A stretch of DNA of 64,000 nucleotides from Shimia sp. R9_2 (GTDB lineage Bacteria > Pseudomonadota > Alphaproteobacteria > Rhodobacterales > Rhodobacteraceae), in contig NZ_JAGHRO010000003.1 in assembly GCF_017743735.1 (NCBI RefSeq), positions 124,001 through 188,000 of the forward strand. The letters are read 5' to 3'. Positions 37,313 through 47,692 of this stretch are shown here, one piece after another. The position numbers and the translations under genes are program-made. Numbering within the stretch: the first letter of the stretch is position 1; each line of letters starts with the position of its first letter. The notes beneath the pieces were generated by a model, which was given only the letters and a program-made list of their open reading frames with translations, ran no database searches and was not told the origin of the DNA.

Positions 37313-38019
37313 GTGCGGATCAGACCTACCAGCTTGCCCTGCACCTTCACCTTGTCTTCGGGATAGACGCGGGTTTCATAGGCCGGGTTGGCGGCCTCAA
37401 GCGCGATGGAGCTGCCGTTGTGGTGGAACTTTTTCAGGGTCGCTTCCTGATCTTCGACCAGCGCCACCACGATGTCGCCATTGTCCGCGGTTTTGGTCTC
37501 CGCGATGATCACCACATCGCCATCGTTGATGCCCGCATCAATCATGGAGTCGCCTTTGACCTGCAGGGCATAGTGGTTTGAACCAGTCGCCAGCATCTGA
37601 CCGGGCACCGCCACGTGATGGTCCACATGGCTGATCGCCTCGATCGGCACACCAGCCGCGATTTTGCCCATCACAGGCAGCTCACGAACCGACATCAACG
37701 CCGCATCGGGGCTGATGTTGGCGGGCACTGTGGGCGAGGGGTGCGGGCCGTCGATCACCTTGGGGTTAAACCCGGCTGTCGGCGCAGAAGGTGCGCCGCC
37801 CATGCTTTCAGGCAGCTTCACAATTTCGATGGCACGCGCGCGATGGGCGAGACGGCGGATAAAGCCGCGTTCTTCCAGTGCGGTGATCAGCCGGTGAATG
37901 CCGGATTTGGAGCGCAGATCGAGCGCATCCTTCATTTCGTCAAAGCTGGGCGGCACCCCGTCGCGTTGCAGACGGGTGTGAATGAACTCCAGCAGGTCCA
38001 GTTGCTTCTTGGTTAACAT
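37306..38019 (-). CDS. lexA: LexA SOS repressor
   Basis: The 237-residue repressor controls the SOS DNA damage response. The N-terminal winged helix (residues 1-65, [20 protein letters not shown]) binds DNA. The self-cleavage site is Ala122-Gly123 in [10 protein letters not shown], with catalytic Ser158 (GDSM) and Lys196 (ATLKKF). The linker is longer than in E. coli, as usual in alphaproteobacteria. A perfect GTTC-N7-GTTC box lies upstream, so it represses itself. It converges on comEC with a 7-base overlap of coding ends. Confidence 0.96.
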   Translation of the reverse strand: MLTKKQLDLLEFIHTRLQRDGVPPSFDEMKDALDLRSKSGIHRLITALEERGFIRRLAHRARAIEIVKLPESMGGAPSAPTAGFNPKVIDGPHPSPTVPANISPDAALMSVRELPVMGKIAAGVPIEAISHVDHHVAVPGQMLATGSNHYALQVKGDSMIDAGINDGDVVIIAETKTADNGDIVVALVEDQEATLKKFHHNGSSIALEAANPAYETRVYPEDKVKVQGKLVGLIRTY

Positions 38020-38055
38020 GCTCGACGACCCCCTTTTACAAAGTGTCTTAAGCTT

Positions 38056-38070
38056 GTTCTACGCATGTTC
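38056..38070. promoter_or_regulatory. SOS box (LexA operator) of lexA
   Basis: GTTC at 38056-38059 and GTTC at 38067-38070 are separated by exactly 7 bases. This is the direct-repeat LexA operator known for alphaproteobacteria. It stands 37 bases upstream of the lexA start codon on the other strand, in position to repress its promoter. Confidence 0.85.
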
Positions 38071-38145
38071 TTGTTTTGTGTCAAAACTTTTTGAGAACAT
38101 AGCGGAAACACATCCTGAAAAGACACGACTGATCAGGCGGTTATG

Positions 38146-39321
38146 TCAGAGCGGGAGGTAGGATACCTCTGTTCCGGCGGGCAGTTCCGGGCTGTTTGGC
38201 TGGCAAATCAGCAGGGCGTTTGCGTCAGACAGAATGGAAAGCAGCGAGCTGTCTTGGTTATCAAAGGTCACAAGGCCGCGTGGGCTGACATGGGCGCGCA
38301 TGTAATGTTCGCGGGGGCCATTGGCCGGAGCGGGGGCTGCGAGCGTTGTGGTCTGATGCGGTGAGGGGGCTTGGCCAAGGCCGAGCATGGCGCGGATCAC
38401 CGGAAGCACAAAGACATGGCCGCAGACCATGGCGGAGACCGGATTGCCCGGCAGACCGATCATCATAGCACCGTTGGCCATGGTGCCTGCCATCAGCGGT
38501 TTGCCCGGACGCATGGCAATCTTGTAGAAGCTGCGCTCCATGCCCAGATCCTGCGCTACTTTGCCGACCAGATCATGATCGCCCACAGAGGCGCCGCCAA
38601 TGGTGATCAGAAGATCGGCATCATCAACCAAGGCGAAGGCTGCTTTGAGAGAGGCTTCGGTGTCCCGCGCTATGGGCAGAAGACGCGCTTCGGCACCCGC
38701 GTCGCGCAGCATGGCCTGAAGGCCGAAACTGTTGGAGGCGATGATCTGATCGGGGCCGGGTGTTTCGCCCGGCATCACCAGCTCGTCACCAGTGGAGAGG
38801 ATCGCCACTTTGGGGCGGCGAGTCACGGGCACGGAGGCGATGTTCATCGACGCCATGAGCGCGATGTCAGAGGGACGCAGCACGCGGGGCGCGTCGATGG
38901 TTTGCCCAACTTTGAAATCGCCACCTAAGGGGCGGATGTGAAACCCTTTGTCGAGGTTTTCAGACAGGGTGATTGTGTCGCCGTCGCGGGTGACATCCTC
39001 CTGAATGATCACGCGCGTGACGCCCTCAGGCACAGGCGCGCCGGTGAAAATCCGTACGGCTTCGCCCGCGCTCACCTTGCCATCAAAGGCGTGGCCTGCA
39101 GCGGCCTCTCCGATCACCTCATACTGCGCGCCGGGCGCAACCCCTTCGGCGGTCACACCGTAGCCGTCCATCGCGGAGGCGGAAAACGGCGGCTGGTCAC
39201 GTCTGGCCGAGACAGGTGAAGCCAGCACGCGGCCATTGGCCTCTGACAGCGGGACAAGCTCGCTGTTCAGGGTTGGGGTGAGGGCAAACAGATTGGAGAG
39301 CGCTTCGCTGACAGAAATCAT
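38146..39321 (-). CDS. moeA: Molybdopterin molybdenumtransferase MoeA
   Basis: The 391-residue enzyme inserts molybdenum into adenylated molybdopterin. Family motifs include [13 protein letters not shown], the [10 protein letters not shown] stretch, [16 protein letters not shown] and [13 protein letters not shown]. Length is typical. Its start overlaps the moaC stop by four bases, and it is the last gene of the minus-strand run that begins with trpG. It ends 126 bases before the lexA start region. Confidence 0.95.
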   Translation of the reverse strand: MISVSEALSNLFALTPTLNSELVPLSEANGRVLASPVSARRDQPPFSASAMDGYGVTAEGVAPGAQYEVIGEAAAGHAFDGKVSAGEAVRIFTGAPVPEGVTRVIIQEDVTRDGDTITLSENLDKGFHIRPLGGDFKVGQTIDAPRVLRPSDIALMASMNIASVPVTRRPKVAILSTGDELVMPGETPGPDQIIASNSFGLQAMLRDAGAEARLLPIARDTEASLKAAFALVDDADLLITIGGASVGDHDLVGKVAQDLGMERSFYKIAMRPGKPLMAGTMANGAMMIGLPGNPVSAMVCGHVFVLPVIRAMLGLGQAPSPHQTTTLAAPAPANGPREHYMRAHVSPRGLVTFDNQDSSLLSILSDANALLICQPNSPELPAGTEVSYLPL

Positions 39322-39806
39322 TTCGCTTCGTAACGTCCTGATTTTCCGCCGTCTTTCAGGATGACGCGGATGCCGCCGATCTCCATCTCTTTGTCCACGG
39401 CTTTGGACATGTCGTAGACCGTAAGTGCGGCAACATTCACCGCGGTGAGGGCTTCCATCTCCACACCGGTTTGTCCGGTGGTCTTTACCGTGGCTTCAAT
39501 GCGCACGCCGGGAAGATCGGCATCCGGTGTCAGCTCCACAGCGACTTTGGTGATCGGCAGCGGGTGGCACAGCGGGATCAGGTCGGCGCATTTCTTGGCG
39601 CCCATGATGCCTGCAAGGCGGGCAACGCCAAGCACGTCGCCTTTCTTGGCGCGGCCTTCGGCGATGATGTCATAGGTGGCAGGTGCCATCTTTACCCAGC
39701 CCTCAGCCGTCGCAATGCGGGAGGTCACAGCCTTTTCTGAGACGTCCACCATATGGGCGTCGCCTTTGCCGTCGAAATGGGTGAGGCCAGAGCTGTGGTT
39801 GCTCAT
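39318..39806 (-). CDS. moaC: Cyclic pyranopterin monophosphate synthase MoaC
   Basis: The 162-residue enzyme acts with MoaA to form cyclic pyranopterin monophosphate in molybdenum cofactor synthesis. The start [20 protein letters not shown], the [15 protein letters not shown] motif and the [20 protein letters not shown] segment identify it. The ATG at 39806 overlaps the trpC stop (TGATG), with GGAGG 7 bases upstream; an in-frame GTG lies just before. Confidence 0.96.
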   Translation of the reverse strand: MSNHSSGLTHFDGKGDAHMVDVSEKAVTSRIATAEGWVKMAPATYDIIAEGRAKKGDVLGVARLAGIMGAKKCADLIPLCHPLPITKVAVELTPDADLPGVRIEATVKTTGQTGVEMEALTAVNVAALTVYDMSKAVDKEMEIGGIRVILKDGGKSGRYEAK

Positions 39807-40621
39807 CACATGCCTCCCATGGCGTTGAGCGGGTTGGCCAAAAGCGTGCGGGTGGCGCTGGCGACATCGTCCTGACGCATCAGGCTCTCGCCGATCAGGA
39901 ATGTGCGCGCGCCATAGCGTGCCATGTCGGCCAGTTCGGCAGGGGTGTTAAGCCCGCTTTCACAGACGATCAGGCGGTCTTCGGGCACCAGCTTGGAGAG
40001 GTGGCGCGTGGTGTCGAGCGTGGTCTCAAAGGTTTTGAGATTGCGGTTGTTGATGCCCATCAGCGGGGATTTGAGCTGGCTTGCGCGCTCAAGCTCTTCG
40101 GCGTCATGCACTTCGAGCAGGACATCCATGCCCCACTCAAACGCACAGGCCTCAAGCTCTTGCGCCTGACTGTCGGTCACCGAAGCCAGGATGATCAGAA
40201 TGCAGTCCGCCCCCAGCGCGCGGGCTTCGGCCACCTGATAGGTGTCATACATGAAGTCCTTGCGCAGCGCGGGCAGGTTGGTGGCTGCACGCGCTTCGGT
40301 CAGGAAGGATTTCTGCCCCTGAAAGCTCGGTGTGTCGGTCAGCACCGAGAGGCAGGTCGCGCCGCCGTCCTCATAGGCTTTGGCCAGCACTGGCGGATTG
40401 AAGTCTTCGCGGATCAGACCCTTAGAGGGTGACGCTTTTTTGACTTCGGCAATCAGGCCGTAGCCTGAGCGGCTGGCCTTGTGCAGCGCGTCGGAAAAGC
40501 CGCGTGTCGGGCTGGCTTCGCGTGCTTCGGCTTCGACGGCTTCCAGCGGCTTGGCGGCTTTGTCGGCTGCCACTTCCTCGAGTTTGTAGGCCTTGATTTT
40601 GTCCAGTACGGTCTCGGTCAT
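39806..40621 (-). CDS. trpC: Indole-3-glycerol phosphate synthase TrpC
   Basis: The 271-residue TIM-barrel enzyme makes indole-3-glycerol phosphate in tryptophan synthesis. The [15 protein letters not shown] segment, the [21 protein letters not shown] strand and ending [11 protein letters not shown] are characteristic. It is monofunctional, without a fused TrpF. The start at 40621 gives [13 protein letters not shown]. Its ATG overlaps the ung stop by four bases, and its stop overlaps the moaC start. Confidence 0.95.
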   Translation of the reverse strand: MTETVLDKIKAYKLEEVAADKAAKPLEAVEAEAREASPTRGFSDALHKASRSGYGLIAEVKKASPSKGLIREDFNPPVLAKAYEDGGATCLSVLTDTPSFQGQKSFLTEARAATNLPALRKDFMYDTYQVAEARALGADCILIILASVTDSQAQELEACAFEWGMDVLLEVHDAEELERASQLKSPLMGINNRNLKTFETTLDTTRHLSKLVPEDRLIVCESGLNTPAELADMARYGARTFLIGESLMRQDDVASATRTLLANPLNAMGGM

Positions 40622-41283
40622 GCGTGCGTCCAGTCTATTGGCGGCTCGCCGCGCTGCGTGAGCCATGTGTTTATTGTCGAAAACGGGCGGGAGCCAAAGA
40701 AGCCGCGGCGGGCGGACAGGGGCGAGGGGTGCGCCGTTTCGATCATCAGATGTTGGGCGCCATCTTTAGGCGCTTGGATGTGAGGTGCAAGGGCCTGAGC
40801 CTGTTTTCCCCATAAGACAAAAGCACATGGATGGCAGGAGACCTCTTTGAGCACCTGATGAGCGAGGGTTTGAAAGCCGAGTGCCTTATGCCCGTTGGCT
40901 TCACCAGCAGGCACCGTAAGCACTGTGTTGAGCAGCAGGACACCTTGGCTGGTCCAATGGCGCAGATCGCCGGTCAGGGGGGCAGCGCCGATATCGGCGA
41001 TCATCTCTTTGTAGATGTTGTTGAGCGAGCGTGGCAGCGGGCGCACGTCCGGCTCCACAGAGAAGGCCAAGCCGTGGGCATGACCGGGCGTGGGGTAGGG
41101 ATCCTGCCCGAGAATGACCACACGCACCTGATCCGGGCGCAGGGCCTCAAGCGCGGCAAAACGCTGGTCGGCTGGAGGCAGGATGTCGCGCGGCTCTTCG
41201 GCGATGGTTTGCGCGATGCGCGGCCAGTCGGCCTCAAAGAAAGGCAGATGCGCCCAGGCGGAAGGGATGGGGGTGTCCATCAT
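40618..41283 (-). CDS. ung: Uracil-DNA glycosylase
   Basis: The 221-residue family 1 enzyme removes uracil from DNA. The catalytic motif [17 protein letters not shown] (residues 59-75, water-activating Asp61) and the DNA-insertion loop [13 protein letters not shown] are intact. Two adjacent ATG codons (41283 and 41280) follow GGGAG; the first is used here. The gene sits between trpD and trpC, overlapping the latter by four bases, which is unusual for a DNA repair gene. Confidence 0.94.
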   Translation of the reverse strand: MMDTPIPSAWAHLPFFEADWPRIAQTIAEEPRDILPPADQRFAALEALRPDQVRVVILGQDPYPTPGHAHGLAFSVEPDVRPLPRSLNNIYKEMIADIGAAPLTGDLRHWTSQGVLLLNTVLTVPAGEANGHKALGFQTLAHQVLKEVSCHPCAFVLWGKQAQALAPHIQAPKDGAQHLMIETAHPSPLSARRGFFGSRPFSTINTWLTQRGEPPIDWTHA

Positions 41284-41332
41284 TCTGTCTCCCGCATGGG
41301 CGTTGGTGTTGTCTGTCTTTGCACAGCGCGGA

Positions 41333-42352
41333 TCACGCGGCAGAGGTGACTTTGGCCAATGCGGCGACCTTGCCTTTGGCTGCGCCGCTGTCGATGCTTT
41401 CGCGTGCTTTTTCAACGCCTTCTTTCAGGTCGCCCGCTGCGTCTGCCACCACAAGCGCGGCTGCCGAATTCAGTAAGACCGCATCGCGATACGCACTTTG
41501 CGCGCCATCCAGAAGGGCGCGGAAGGCGTTGGCGTTGTCCTCGGGCGTGCCGCCTACGATGGCCTCAAACGGGTGCACGGGCAGACCGGCATCTTCAGGG
41601 TGCAACTCAACGTCTTTGACGGTGCCATCGGTCTCAAGTGCGGAAACCCAGCTTACGCCGGTGATGGTCAGCTCATCGGTGCCGTCAGAGCCATGCACCA
41701 ACCAAGCGCGCTCGCTGCCCAATTGGCCAAGTGTTTCGGCCATGGGGCGAATGAGGTCGCGGGTAAATGCACCGGTCAGCTGGCGTTTGACGCCTGCTGG
41801 GTTGGTCAGCGGGCCGAGGATGTTGAAGATCGTGCGGGTGCCAAGCTCTGCGCGGGTGGGCATCACATGGGCAATCGCCGGGTGATGCATCGGCGCCATC
41901 ATGAAGGCGATGCCGCAGCTTTCCAGCGCCTTTTCAACCACTTCCGGCCCAACCATCACGTTGATGCCCATTTGGGTTTGAACATCCGCAGTGCCGGATT
42001 TGGAGCTGAGGTTGCGGTTGCCGTGTTTGGCAACGGGCACGCCAGCCCCAGCCACAACGAAGGCCGTGGCGGTGGAGATGTTGAGCGTGTGCTTGCCGTC
42101 GCCCCCGGTGCCAACGATGTCGATGGCGCCCGCAGGCGCGTTCACGGCGTTGCACTTGGCGCGCATCACGGCGGCGGCGGCGGCATATTCATCGACCGTT
42201 TCGCCACGGGTGCGCAGCGCCATTAGCAGGCCGCCCATCTGGCTTGGTGTTGCCTCGCCCTCAAACAGCAGGGAGAAAGCGGCCTCGGCCTCGTCGCGCG
42301 ACAGCGGACGATCCGCGGCCGCGCCGATCAGCGTCTTGATATCATGGCTCAT
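41333..42352 (-). CDS. trpD: Anthranilate phosphoribosyltransferase TrpD
   Basis: The 339-residue enzyme joins anthranilate to PRPP. Motifs are [37 protein letters not shown] and the [11 protein letters not shown] segment. Its ATG overlaps the trpG stop by four bases. ung begins 49 bases after its end on the same strand. trpE is not in the window. Confidence 0.95.
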   Translation of the reverse strand: MSHDIKTLIGAAADRPLSRDEAEAAFSLLFEGEATPSQMGGLLMALRTRGETVDEYAAAAAVMRAKCNAVNAPAGAIDIVGTGGDGKHTLNISTATAFVVAGAGVPVAKHGNRNLSSKSGTADVQTQMGINVMVGPEVVEKALESCGIAFMMAPMHHPAIAHVMPTRAELGTRTIFNILGPLTNPAGVKRQLTGAFTRDLIRPMAETLGQLGSERAWLVHGSDGTDELTITGVSWVSALETDGTVKDVELHPEDAGLPVHPFEAIVGGTPEDNANAFRALLDGAQSAYRDAVLLNSAAALVVADAAGDLKEGVEKARESIDSGAAKGKVAALAKVTSAA

Positions 42353-42942
42353 GCGGCGGCCCCTTTCGGGGAGGGCATCATGTCCAGGAAGTTCTTGAGC
42401 ATGGCGTGGCCGTGTTCAGAGGCAATGGACTCCGGATGGAACTGTACGCCCTGAATCGGCAGCTCTTTGTGCTGCAGACCCATGATGGTGCCATCCTCAA
42501 GTTCTGCCGTGATTTCAAGGCTGTCGGGGAAGGTTTCGCGATCCACCACCAGCGAGTGATAGCGGGTGGCCTCAAAGGGGCTGGGCAGACCCGCGAACAC
42601 ACCTTTGCCGGTGTGCTTCATGGTGCCCATCTTACCATGCACGATCTCATGACAACGCACGACGTTGCCGCCAAAGGCCTGACCGATGGTCTGATGGCCC
42701 AGACACACGCCCATAAGCGGTGTGCGGGTTTCCGCTGCGGCTTCGGTCAGGGCAAGGCAAATGCCCGCCTGATCCGGATCACAGGGGCCGGGAGACAGCA
42801 AAATACCGGCCGGGTTCATCCCCATGGCGTCCTGTACCGTCAGCGCGTCGTTTCGCCAGACCTGCACATCGGCGCCCAACTCGCCCAGATAATGCACAAG
42901 GTTGTAGGTGAAACTGTCGTAATTATCGATCAGAAGCAGCAT
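42349..42942 (-). CDS. trpG: Anthranilate synthase glutamine amidotransferase TrpG
   Basis: The 197-residue class I amidotransferase gives ammonia to TrpE for anthranilate synthesis; close relatives are PabA. The start [15 protein letters not shown], the nucleophile motif [15 protein letters not shown], and the catalytic QFHPES are intact. The open frame extends to 43347 opposite the next gene, but the standard N-terminus begins at 42942. It heads a tight minus-strand run to moeA. Confidence 0.93.
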   Translation of the reverse strand: MLLLIDNYDSFTYNLVHYLGELGADVQVWRNDALTVQDAMGMNPAGILLSPGPCDPDQAGICLALTEAAAETRTPLMGVCLGHQTIGQAFGGNVVRCHEIVHGKMGTMKHTGKGVFAGLPSPFEATRYHSLVVDRETFPDSLEITAELEDGTIMGLQHKELPIQGVQFHPESIASEHGHAMLKNFLDMMPSPKGAAA

Positions 42943-43087
42943 TTTGTCGGTTCTTATCCTAAAGATGCGAAAGGGGTGGAGGCGAAGGGCCTGCTCGCGG
43001 TATACATGCTCAGGCTTGGCGCAGAGGGTCAAGAGGGGCACAGGCAGGTTCGCCCCGTAAATTTGGAACAAATGAGGGCAGAGAACT

Positions 43088-44776
43088 ATGTTGCGCGGAT
43101 TTTTGGCTGGTGTGTTCTGGGGCGTCATCCTCATTGGGGGGGTGCTTGCGGCGGCGTCTTTGCTGTCTCCTTTGCCTGCAACGGTGCGCCCGCAGACAAC
43201 GGCGGTGACCCCGCAGGAAACCCAGGAAGGGCTTGCACAAAGCAGCACGTTGGATGCGGCCTCACAAACCGATGCGGAGGTTGATGCCGTGCCGGGGGCG
43301 GCTGTGCCGGAGGTCGAGGCTGATGATGCGGTGCCGCTGGGGATCACTGATTCTGCACCAAAGCCTGAGCCGGAGGATCTGGAGGCGGAACTGGCCGCGC
43401 CACAGGAGATTGCAGACAGCGGAGCGGTTGAAATTGAAGGAGAAACTTCGGTTTTGCCGACACCGCAGGCGCAGACCCCAACCGCGCCTGAGGCGGAAAC
43501 GGCGCTGTCGATTTCAACAAATCCGGCTCAGCCTGCGGCACCAGCGCCTCTGTCTGGTGAAGCCTTTGTCACGCCGCTTGCCCCTGAGGTGACCGAGGAG
43601 GCTGAGACTGCAGAAGCTGTTGAGACTGAAGCGCCAGTGCAAGAGATCGTGATTGAGGATCCTGCGGTGGAAGAGGAGGCGGTTGCGCAAGCCGCGCCTG
43701 AGGAGGCAGTCGAAGAGACTGGCGCAGATGTGGTGGCAGATGCGGCTCCTGTTGAGGAGGTGGTGATCGAAGAACCTGCGCTGGAGGCCGCGCCTGAGGG
43801 CGAGGCGGCGGAAGGCGAAACCGATGTGATCATCGCCGAGGATGCGCCGGAAGGCGCTGATAACGCTGAAGAAACACCGCTGGTCTCTGAAGCGGTGCCC
43901 AGCCCTGAGGCCGAAGACCTGACGCCAAATGCAGAGGCGGGGGAGACCCCTGTGGATGAGGCGGCGACGGCATCGCTGCTCAAACCGGCGGGCAATCTGA
44001 ATGAGGCCTTCCCTCAGTTGAAATCTGCGCGGCTGCCCTCGGTTGGGGATGCGGCGACGGAAGAGGTTGTGATTGCGGATGCTGCGGCCGTCACGCCGGT
44101 GGCACGCCCAGTGGTGTCCAACGCGGAAGGCTTTGAAAACGCAGAGAATAAACCAGTGATGTCGGTCGTTCTGGTGGACACTGGCGAGCATGAATTTGAT
44201 ATGGAGGCGCTTGAGAGCTTCCCCTATCCGCTGAGCATTGCCGTGAGCACGCTGGACCCGCAAGTCACTGAAAAGGCGGCGGACTACCGTTTGCGGGGCT
44301 TTGAGGTGCTGGCCATGGTGGATATGCCTGCGGAGGCAACCGCCTCTGACGTGGAGCAGGCGATGCAGGCACATCTGTCCGTCTCTGATACGTTTGTGGG
44401 TGTGATGGAAGGTCTGAGCGACGGGCTGCAAGGCAGCAAGGTTGTGAGCGATCAGGTAGCGCAGGCGCTGCTGGGCAGTGGCCATGGATTACTGATGCTT
44501 TCCAATGGGTTGAACACGGCACAGAAGCTCGCCGCCAAAGAAGGCGTGCCTTCCACCAGCGTGTTCCGCGACTTTGACGATGCCGGGCAGACAGCGGTGG
44601 TGATGCGCCGTTTTCTGGACAACGCGGCCTTTAAGGCAGCGCAGGAAGACGGTGTTGTGATGGTGGGGCGGCTGCGGGATGAAACCATCTCCGCGCTGCT
44701 GTTGTGGGCGCTGCAGGATCGCGCGGGCACCGTGGCAATGGCCCCGATTTCGGCGAGCTTTGACACCATCAACTGA
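43088..44776 (+). CDS. Divergent polysaccharide deacetylase family protein with long acidic linker
   Basis: The 562-residue protein has one N-terminal membrane segment (residues 8-28). A very long low-complexity linker (about 30-345) is rich in Glu, Ala, Pro and Val, with repeated EE-V-V and PEAE-type runs. A C-terminal divergent polysaccharide deacetylase domain (PF04748 type) occupies about residues 355-562, with [26 protein letters not shown] and GLLMLSNG. The family is related to YibQ; enzyme activity is not established. The linker would let the domain reach through the periplasm. GAGGG precedes the ATG at 43088, which is divergent from trpG. Confidence 0.75.
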   Translation: MLRGFLAGVFWGVILIGGVLAAASLLSPLPATVRPQTTAVTPQETQEGLAQSSTLDAASQTDAEVDAVPGAAVPEVEADDAVPLGITDSAPKPEPEDLEAELAAPQEIADSGAVEIEGETSVLPTPQAQTPTAPEAETALSISTNPAQPAAPAPLSGEAFVTPLAPEVTEEAETAEAVETEAPVQEIVIEDPAVEEEAVAQAAPEEAVEETGADVVADAAPVEEVVIEEPALEAAPEGEAAEGETDVIIAEDAPEGADNAEETPLVSEAVPSPEAEDLTPNAEAGETPVDEAATASLLKPAGNLNEAFPQLKSARLPSVGDAATEEVVIADAAAVTPVARPVVSNAEGFENAENKPVMSVVLVDTGEHEFDMEALESFPYPLSIAVSTLDPQVTEKAADYRLRGFEVLAMVDMPAEATASDVEQAMQAHLSVSDTFVGVMEGLSDGLQGSKVVSDQVAQALLGSGHGLLMLSNGLNTAQKLAAKEGVPSTSVFRDFDDAGQTAVVMRRFLDNAAFKAAQEDGVVMVGRLRDETISALLLWALQDRAGTVAMAPISASFDTIN

Positions 44777-44834
44777 GATCAGAGCGGGGCGGCGCGACTC
44801 AAAGGTTAACGCGCTATTGGAGCCCTGATTTCAC

Positions 44835-44878
44835 GTCGGTATCGCGTCGGTATCCCTACGGTATTGCATAGGTGCAAT
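44835..44878. repeat. Second array of four 11-base imperfect tandem repeats
   Basis: Units at 44835-44845, 44846-44856, 44857-44867 and 44868-44878 repeat GTCGGTATCGC with changes, in the same unit order as the array at 19-62. It lies between the deacetylase gene stop and the lrp gene stop, in a gap with no other feature. Its presence at two places suggests a dispersed repeat family. Confidence 0.65.
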
Positions 44879-44937
44879 TTTCAGCGCGTGTCCCATAAAC
44901 GGGGCGCGCGCTGTTGCGTTGGATATGGCAACAAATT

Positions 44938-45399
44938 TCAGGCCTCAACCGGCAGGCTACCTGCGGTTTTCATCTGGCGCAGAATGAAATTGGTTGTGGT
45001 GGTGCGCACCACGCCCAGACGCAGAATGCGCTTCATGATGAACTGCTCCAACGCCTCCGGATCACGGGCCACAACTTTCAGCACAAAGTCGAAGTCTCCG
45101 GTGATGGAGGCGCATTCCAGCACCTGATCGCTCTGCGCGACAAAATCGTTGAACACTTTGATGGTCTCTTCGCTGTGGTCGATCAGCGAAATCTGCACAT
45201 AGGCAAAGGCGTTCAACCCGAGCTTCTTGCCATCCAGAATGGCGGCATAACGCAGGATGTAGCCTTCCTCCTCCAGCCGCTTCACGCGCCGCCAGCAGGG
45301 AGAGGGCGAAAGACCCACGGAGTCAGAAAGATCCTGTGTGCTGGCGCGGCCGTCACGCTGCAGGACCTTGAGGATGAGCCGTTCAAAGCTGTCGAGCAT
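44938..45399 (-). CDS. Lrp/AsnC family transcriptional regulator
   Basis: The 153-residue protein has the Lrp helix-turn-helix (residues 5-60, with STQDLSDSVGLSPSPCWRR) and a C-terminal RAM ligand-binding domain containing DFDFVLKVVARD. Lrp-type proteins sense amino acids. It is divergent from phhA across 123 bases, so control of phenylalanine hydroxylase by an amino acid is likely but inferred. The ATG at 45399 follows GAGG by 6 bases; the frame is open to 45459. Confidence 0.9.
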   Translation of the reverse strand: MLDSFERLILKVLQRDGRASTQDLSDSVGLSPSPCWRRVKRLEEEGYILRYAAILDGKKLGLNAFAYVQISLIDHSEETIKVFNDFVAQSDQVLECASITGDFDFVLKVVARDPEALEQFIMKRILRLGVVRTTTTNFILRQMKTAGSLPVEA

Positions 45400-45522
45400 A
45401 TTTTGCCTCATTAAATCGAGATTCGGGTGAAATCTGTCTGAAATCTCTTTTGCAGCCAAAAGATGGAAAAACTCTTGTTCAGATTCAGAGCTAACATGGT
45501 TTCAGGAGGAGGAGCGTTTAAA

Positions 45523-46320
45523 ATGCCGAAAAGCACCAAATATGTGGCCAAAGAGCCGGATGCGACCGGACGGATTCATTACACCGCTGCGGAGGATGCG
45601 GTGTGGCGGGATCTGGTGGCGCAGCAACAACCCCATGTGGAGACACTGGCGGCGGAGCCGTTTCTGGCCGGCCAGCGCAAGCTGAACCTGCCCAAGGATC
45701 GCGTGCCGCAATGCGTGGAGGTGTCAGAGGTTCTGCGCGCGCATACCGGCTGGCAGGTGGCCCCTGTGCCAGCGCTGATCGGGTTTGGGCGGTTTTTCAA
45801 AATGCTCTCGGAAAAGACCTTTCCGGCGGCGTCTTTCATTCGGGACCGCGAGAGTTTTGACTATATCGAGGAGCCGGACATCTTCCATGAAATCTACGGA
45901 CATACGCCACTGCTCACGGACGCGCGCTTTGCCCGGTTTTCTCAGAAGATTGGTGAGACGGGGCTGACCTGTGCGGCGGCAGACTATTCCTGGCTGATCC
46001 GGCTTTACTGGTTCACGGTGGAGTTTGGCTTGATCCGCGAAGGGGGAGAGATCAAGGCGCTGGGATCGGGGCTTGCGTCCTCGCCCGGGGAGCTGGCGCA
46101 TTCGGTGCAAGAGCCAAGCGTGATCCGCAAGCCGTTTGATGTGATCGACATTCTGCGCACGCCGTACCGGATCGACATCAACCAGCCGATCTATTTTGTG
46201 CTCGACACGGTGGAGCAGCTTCTGGAGGCGGCGGAGCGAGATCTGTTGGCCGATATCAAAACGGCACAGGCGCTTGGGTTGCATGACCCTGTGTTCCCGC
46301 CAAAGCCGGAGGCCGCGTGA
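45523..46320 (+). CDS. phhA: Phenylalanine 4-monooxygenase
   Basis: The 265-residue enzyme hydroxylates phenylalanine to tyrosine with a tetrahydropterin and iron. The iron ligands are in HEIYGH (His122, His127) and Glu167 (FTVEFGL). The pterin-binding region and the SSPGELAHS motif are present, and the length is normal for the bacterial single-domain enzyme. A strong AGGAGGAGGAG lies 8 bases before the ATG at 45523; upstream in-frame codons are not used. phhB follows directly. Confidence 0.95.
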   Translation: MPKSTKYVAKEPDATGRIHYTAAEDAVWRDLVAQQQPHVETLAAEPFLAGQRKLNLPKDRVPQCVEVSEVLRAHTGWQVAPVPALIGFGRFFKMLSEKTFPAASFIRDRESFDYIEEPDIFHEIYGHTPLLTDARFARFSQKIGETGLTCAAADYSWLIRLYWFTVEFGLIREGGEIKALGSGLASSPGELAHSVQEPSVIRKPFDVIDILRTPYRIDINQPIYFVLDTVEQLLEAAERDLLADIKTAQALGLHDPVFPPKPEAA

Positions 46321-46322
46321 TC

Positions 46323-46658
46323 ATGGAGGATTTGACAGCTGGTTCCTGTGCGGCTTGTGACGGCTGGGTGCCACCTTTGAGTGATGCGGAGATTGAGGCG
46401 CTCAAGGCCAAGCTGCATCCGGACTGGGTGATGGGCGCTGATGGCAAAAGCCTTGTGCGGACACTGAAGTTCAAGGCCTACGCGAAGGCGGTCTATGCGG
46501 CCAATATGGCGGCGTTTCTCAGCGACAAAGAGGGGCATCATGCGGATGTGCGCTTTGGCTGGGGCTATTGTGAAATCACCTATACCTCCCATGAGCTGGA
46601 CAGGCTTTCGGAGAATGATTTCATCTGCGCAGCCAAATTGGATGCGCTGCTGGCCTGA
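46323..46658 (+). CDS. phhB: Pterin-4a-carbinolamine dehydratase
   Basis: The 111-residue enzyme regenerates the pterin cofactor used by PhhA. The active-site HHADVRFGWGYCEITYTSHE contains the paired His residues of the family. The N-terminus includes two cysteines and is a few residues longer than E. coli-type relatives. ATG at 46323 is used; a GTG at 46317 overlapping the phhA stop is possible. Confidence 0.93.
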   Translation: MEDLTAGSCAACDGWVPPLSDAEIEALKAKLHPDWVMGADGKSLVRTLKFKAYAKAVYAANMAAFLSDKEGHHADVRFGWGYCEITYTSHELDRLSENDFICAAKLDALLA

Positions 46659-46670
46659 CGATGTGGCGCG

Positions 46671-46853
46671 CTAGAACTTCACCGTTGTGCGCGCCTTGGG
46701 ATCAAGCGTGAGCGCGTCGGGCCAGCCGACAAAACGCTCGATCAGCACAAGGACGATGCAGATAATGATCACGCCAAACACCAGCTTGACCCGCTTTTCA
46801 GAAGGCGGGTTGCGCGCCCATTGGCTCATGCGGATCAAATGGCGAAAGTTCAT
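46671..46853 (-). CDS. Small single-pass membrane protein
   Basis: The 60-residue product has a basic N-terminus (MNFRHLIRMSQWARNPPSEK), one membrane helix (residues 25-42) and a short tail. I do not recognise a family, though similar small proteins appear common in Rhodobacteraceae. It lies convergent to phhB with 12 bases between the stops. The ATG at 46853 has no strong ribosome site; an upstream start at 46916 is possible. Confidence 0.55.
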   Translation of the reverse strand: MNFRHLIRMSQWARNPPSEKRVKLVFGVIIICIVLVLIERFVGWPDALTLDPKARTTVKF

Positions 46854-46968
46854 CTTTGGGGCCACCGCTGGATTTGGATATTTGTGGAATGAGAATGCCT
46901 GAGGTTTTGCGCCCACTCAATGGGCACGATCCATGTTTGGCGTTCTGCAGCCTAGAAAGAGTGGCGTT

Positions 46969-46998
46969 GGGGGCGCAGCGCGTCATTGCTGCGCCCCC
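46969..46998. other. Strong hairpin without U-tract
   Basis: GGGGGCGCAG at 46969-46978 pairs perfectly with CTGCGCCCCC at 46989-46998, giving a 10-base G+C-rich stem and a 10-base loop. Neither side has a T-run, so ordinary rho-independent termination is doubtful. It lies just past the hpt stop (47024). Confidence 0.5.
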
Positions 46999-47023
46999 GT
47001 GATTGGTGCCTCTGTGAGAGGGG

Positions 47024-47569
47024 TCAGCTCTCTTCGGTGAAGCGTACTTTGCCGATGAAGGGCAGGTTGCGGTTGCGTTGGGCGTAGTCGATGCCATAGC
47101 CCACGACAAATTCATCAGGAATTGAAAAGCCGATCCAATCAGCTGCGATGTCCGCTTCGCGGCGGCTCGGTTTGTCCAGAAGCGCGATGGTTTTGATCTT
47201 GGCCGGGTTGCGGGCCTTCAGCAGGTGCATCACGTGGGTGAGCGTGTGGCCGGTGTCGACGATGTCTTCGACCACCAGCACGTCACGGCCTTCAATCTCG
47301 CCGCGCAAGTCTTTGAAAATGCGTACTTCCCTGCTGCTTTCCATGGCGTTGCCATAAGAGGAGGCCTCAAGGAAATCGACCTCGACCGGCAGTTCCAGCT
47401 CGCGCACCAGATCGGCGATGAACACAAAAGAGCCGCGCAGAAGGCCCACCACAATCAGCTTATCGGTGCCCGCATATTCCGCTTGGATTTCGCGCGACAG
47501 ATCTTCGATCCGGGCGGCAATCGACTTGGCTGAGATCATTTGATCAATGACATATGGACGCTCTGACAT
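47024..47569 (-). CDS. hpt: Hypoxanthine phosphoribosyltransferase
   Basis: The 181-residue purine salvage enzyme transfers phosphoribosyl from PRPP to hypoxanthine or guanine. The PRPP-binding motif [11 protein letters not shown] is at residues 99-109, with the [14 protein letters not shown] segment and the C-terminal [11 protein letters not shown] motif. AGAGGG precedes the ATG at 47569. A strong hairpin follows the gene. Confidence 0.95.
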   Translation of the reverse strand: MSERPYVIDQMISAKSIAARIEDLSREIQAEYAGTDKLIVVGLLRGSFVFIADLVRELELPVEVDFLEASSYGNAMESSREVRIFKDLRGEIEGRDVLVVEDIVDTGHTLTHVMHLLKARNPAKIKTIALLDKPSRREADIAADWIGFSIPDEFVVGYGIDYAQRNRNLPFIGKVRFTEES

Positions 47570-47692
47570 GAGACCCTCTTGATTTTACGCCCGCAGAGTG
47601 GATATGAGCGCGGGCAGCACAGTGCATAGCGGGGACGCGAAACACTGTCACGCTAAAATGGCACGTTACTTTGGACAGCTTTACGGAACCAC

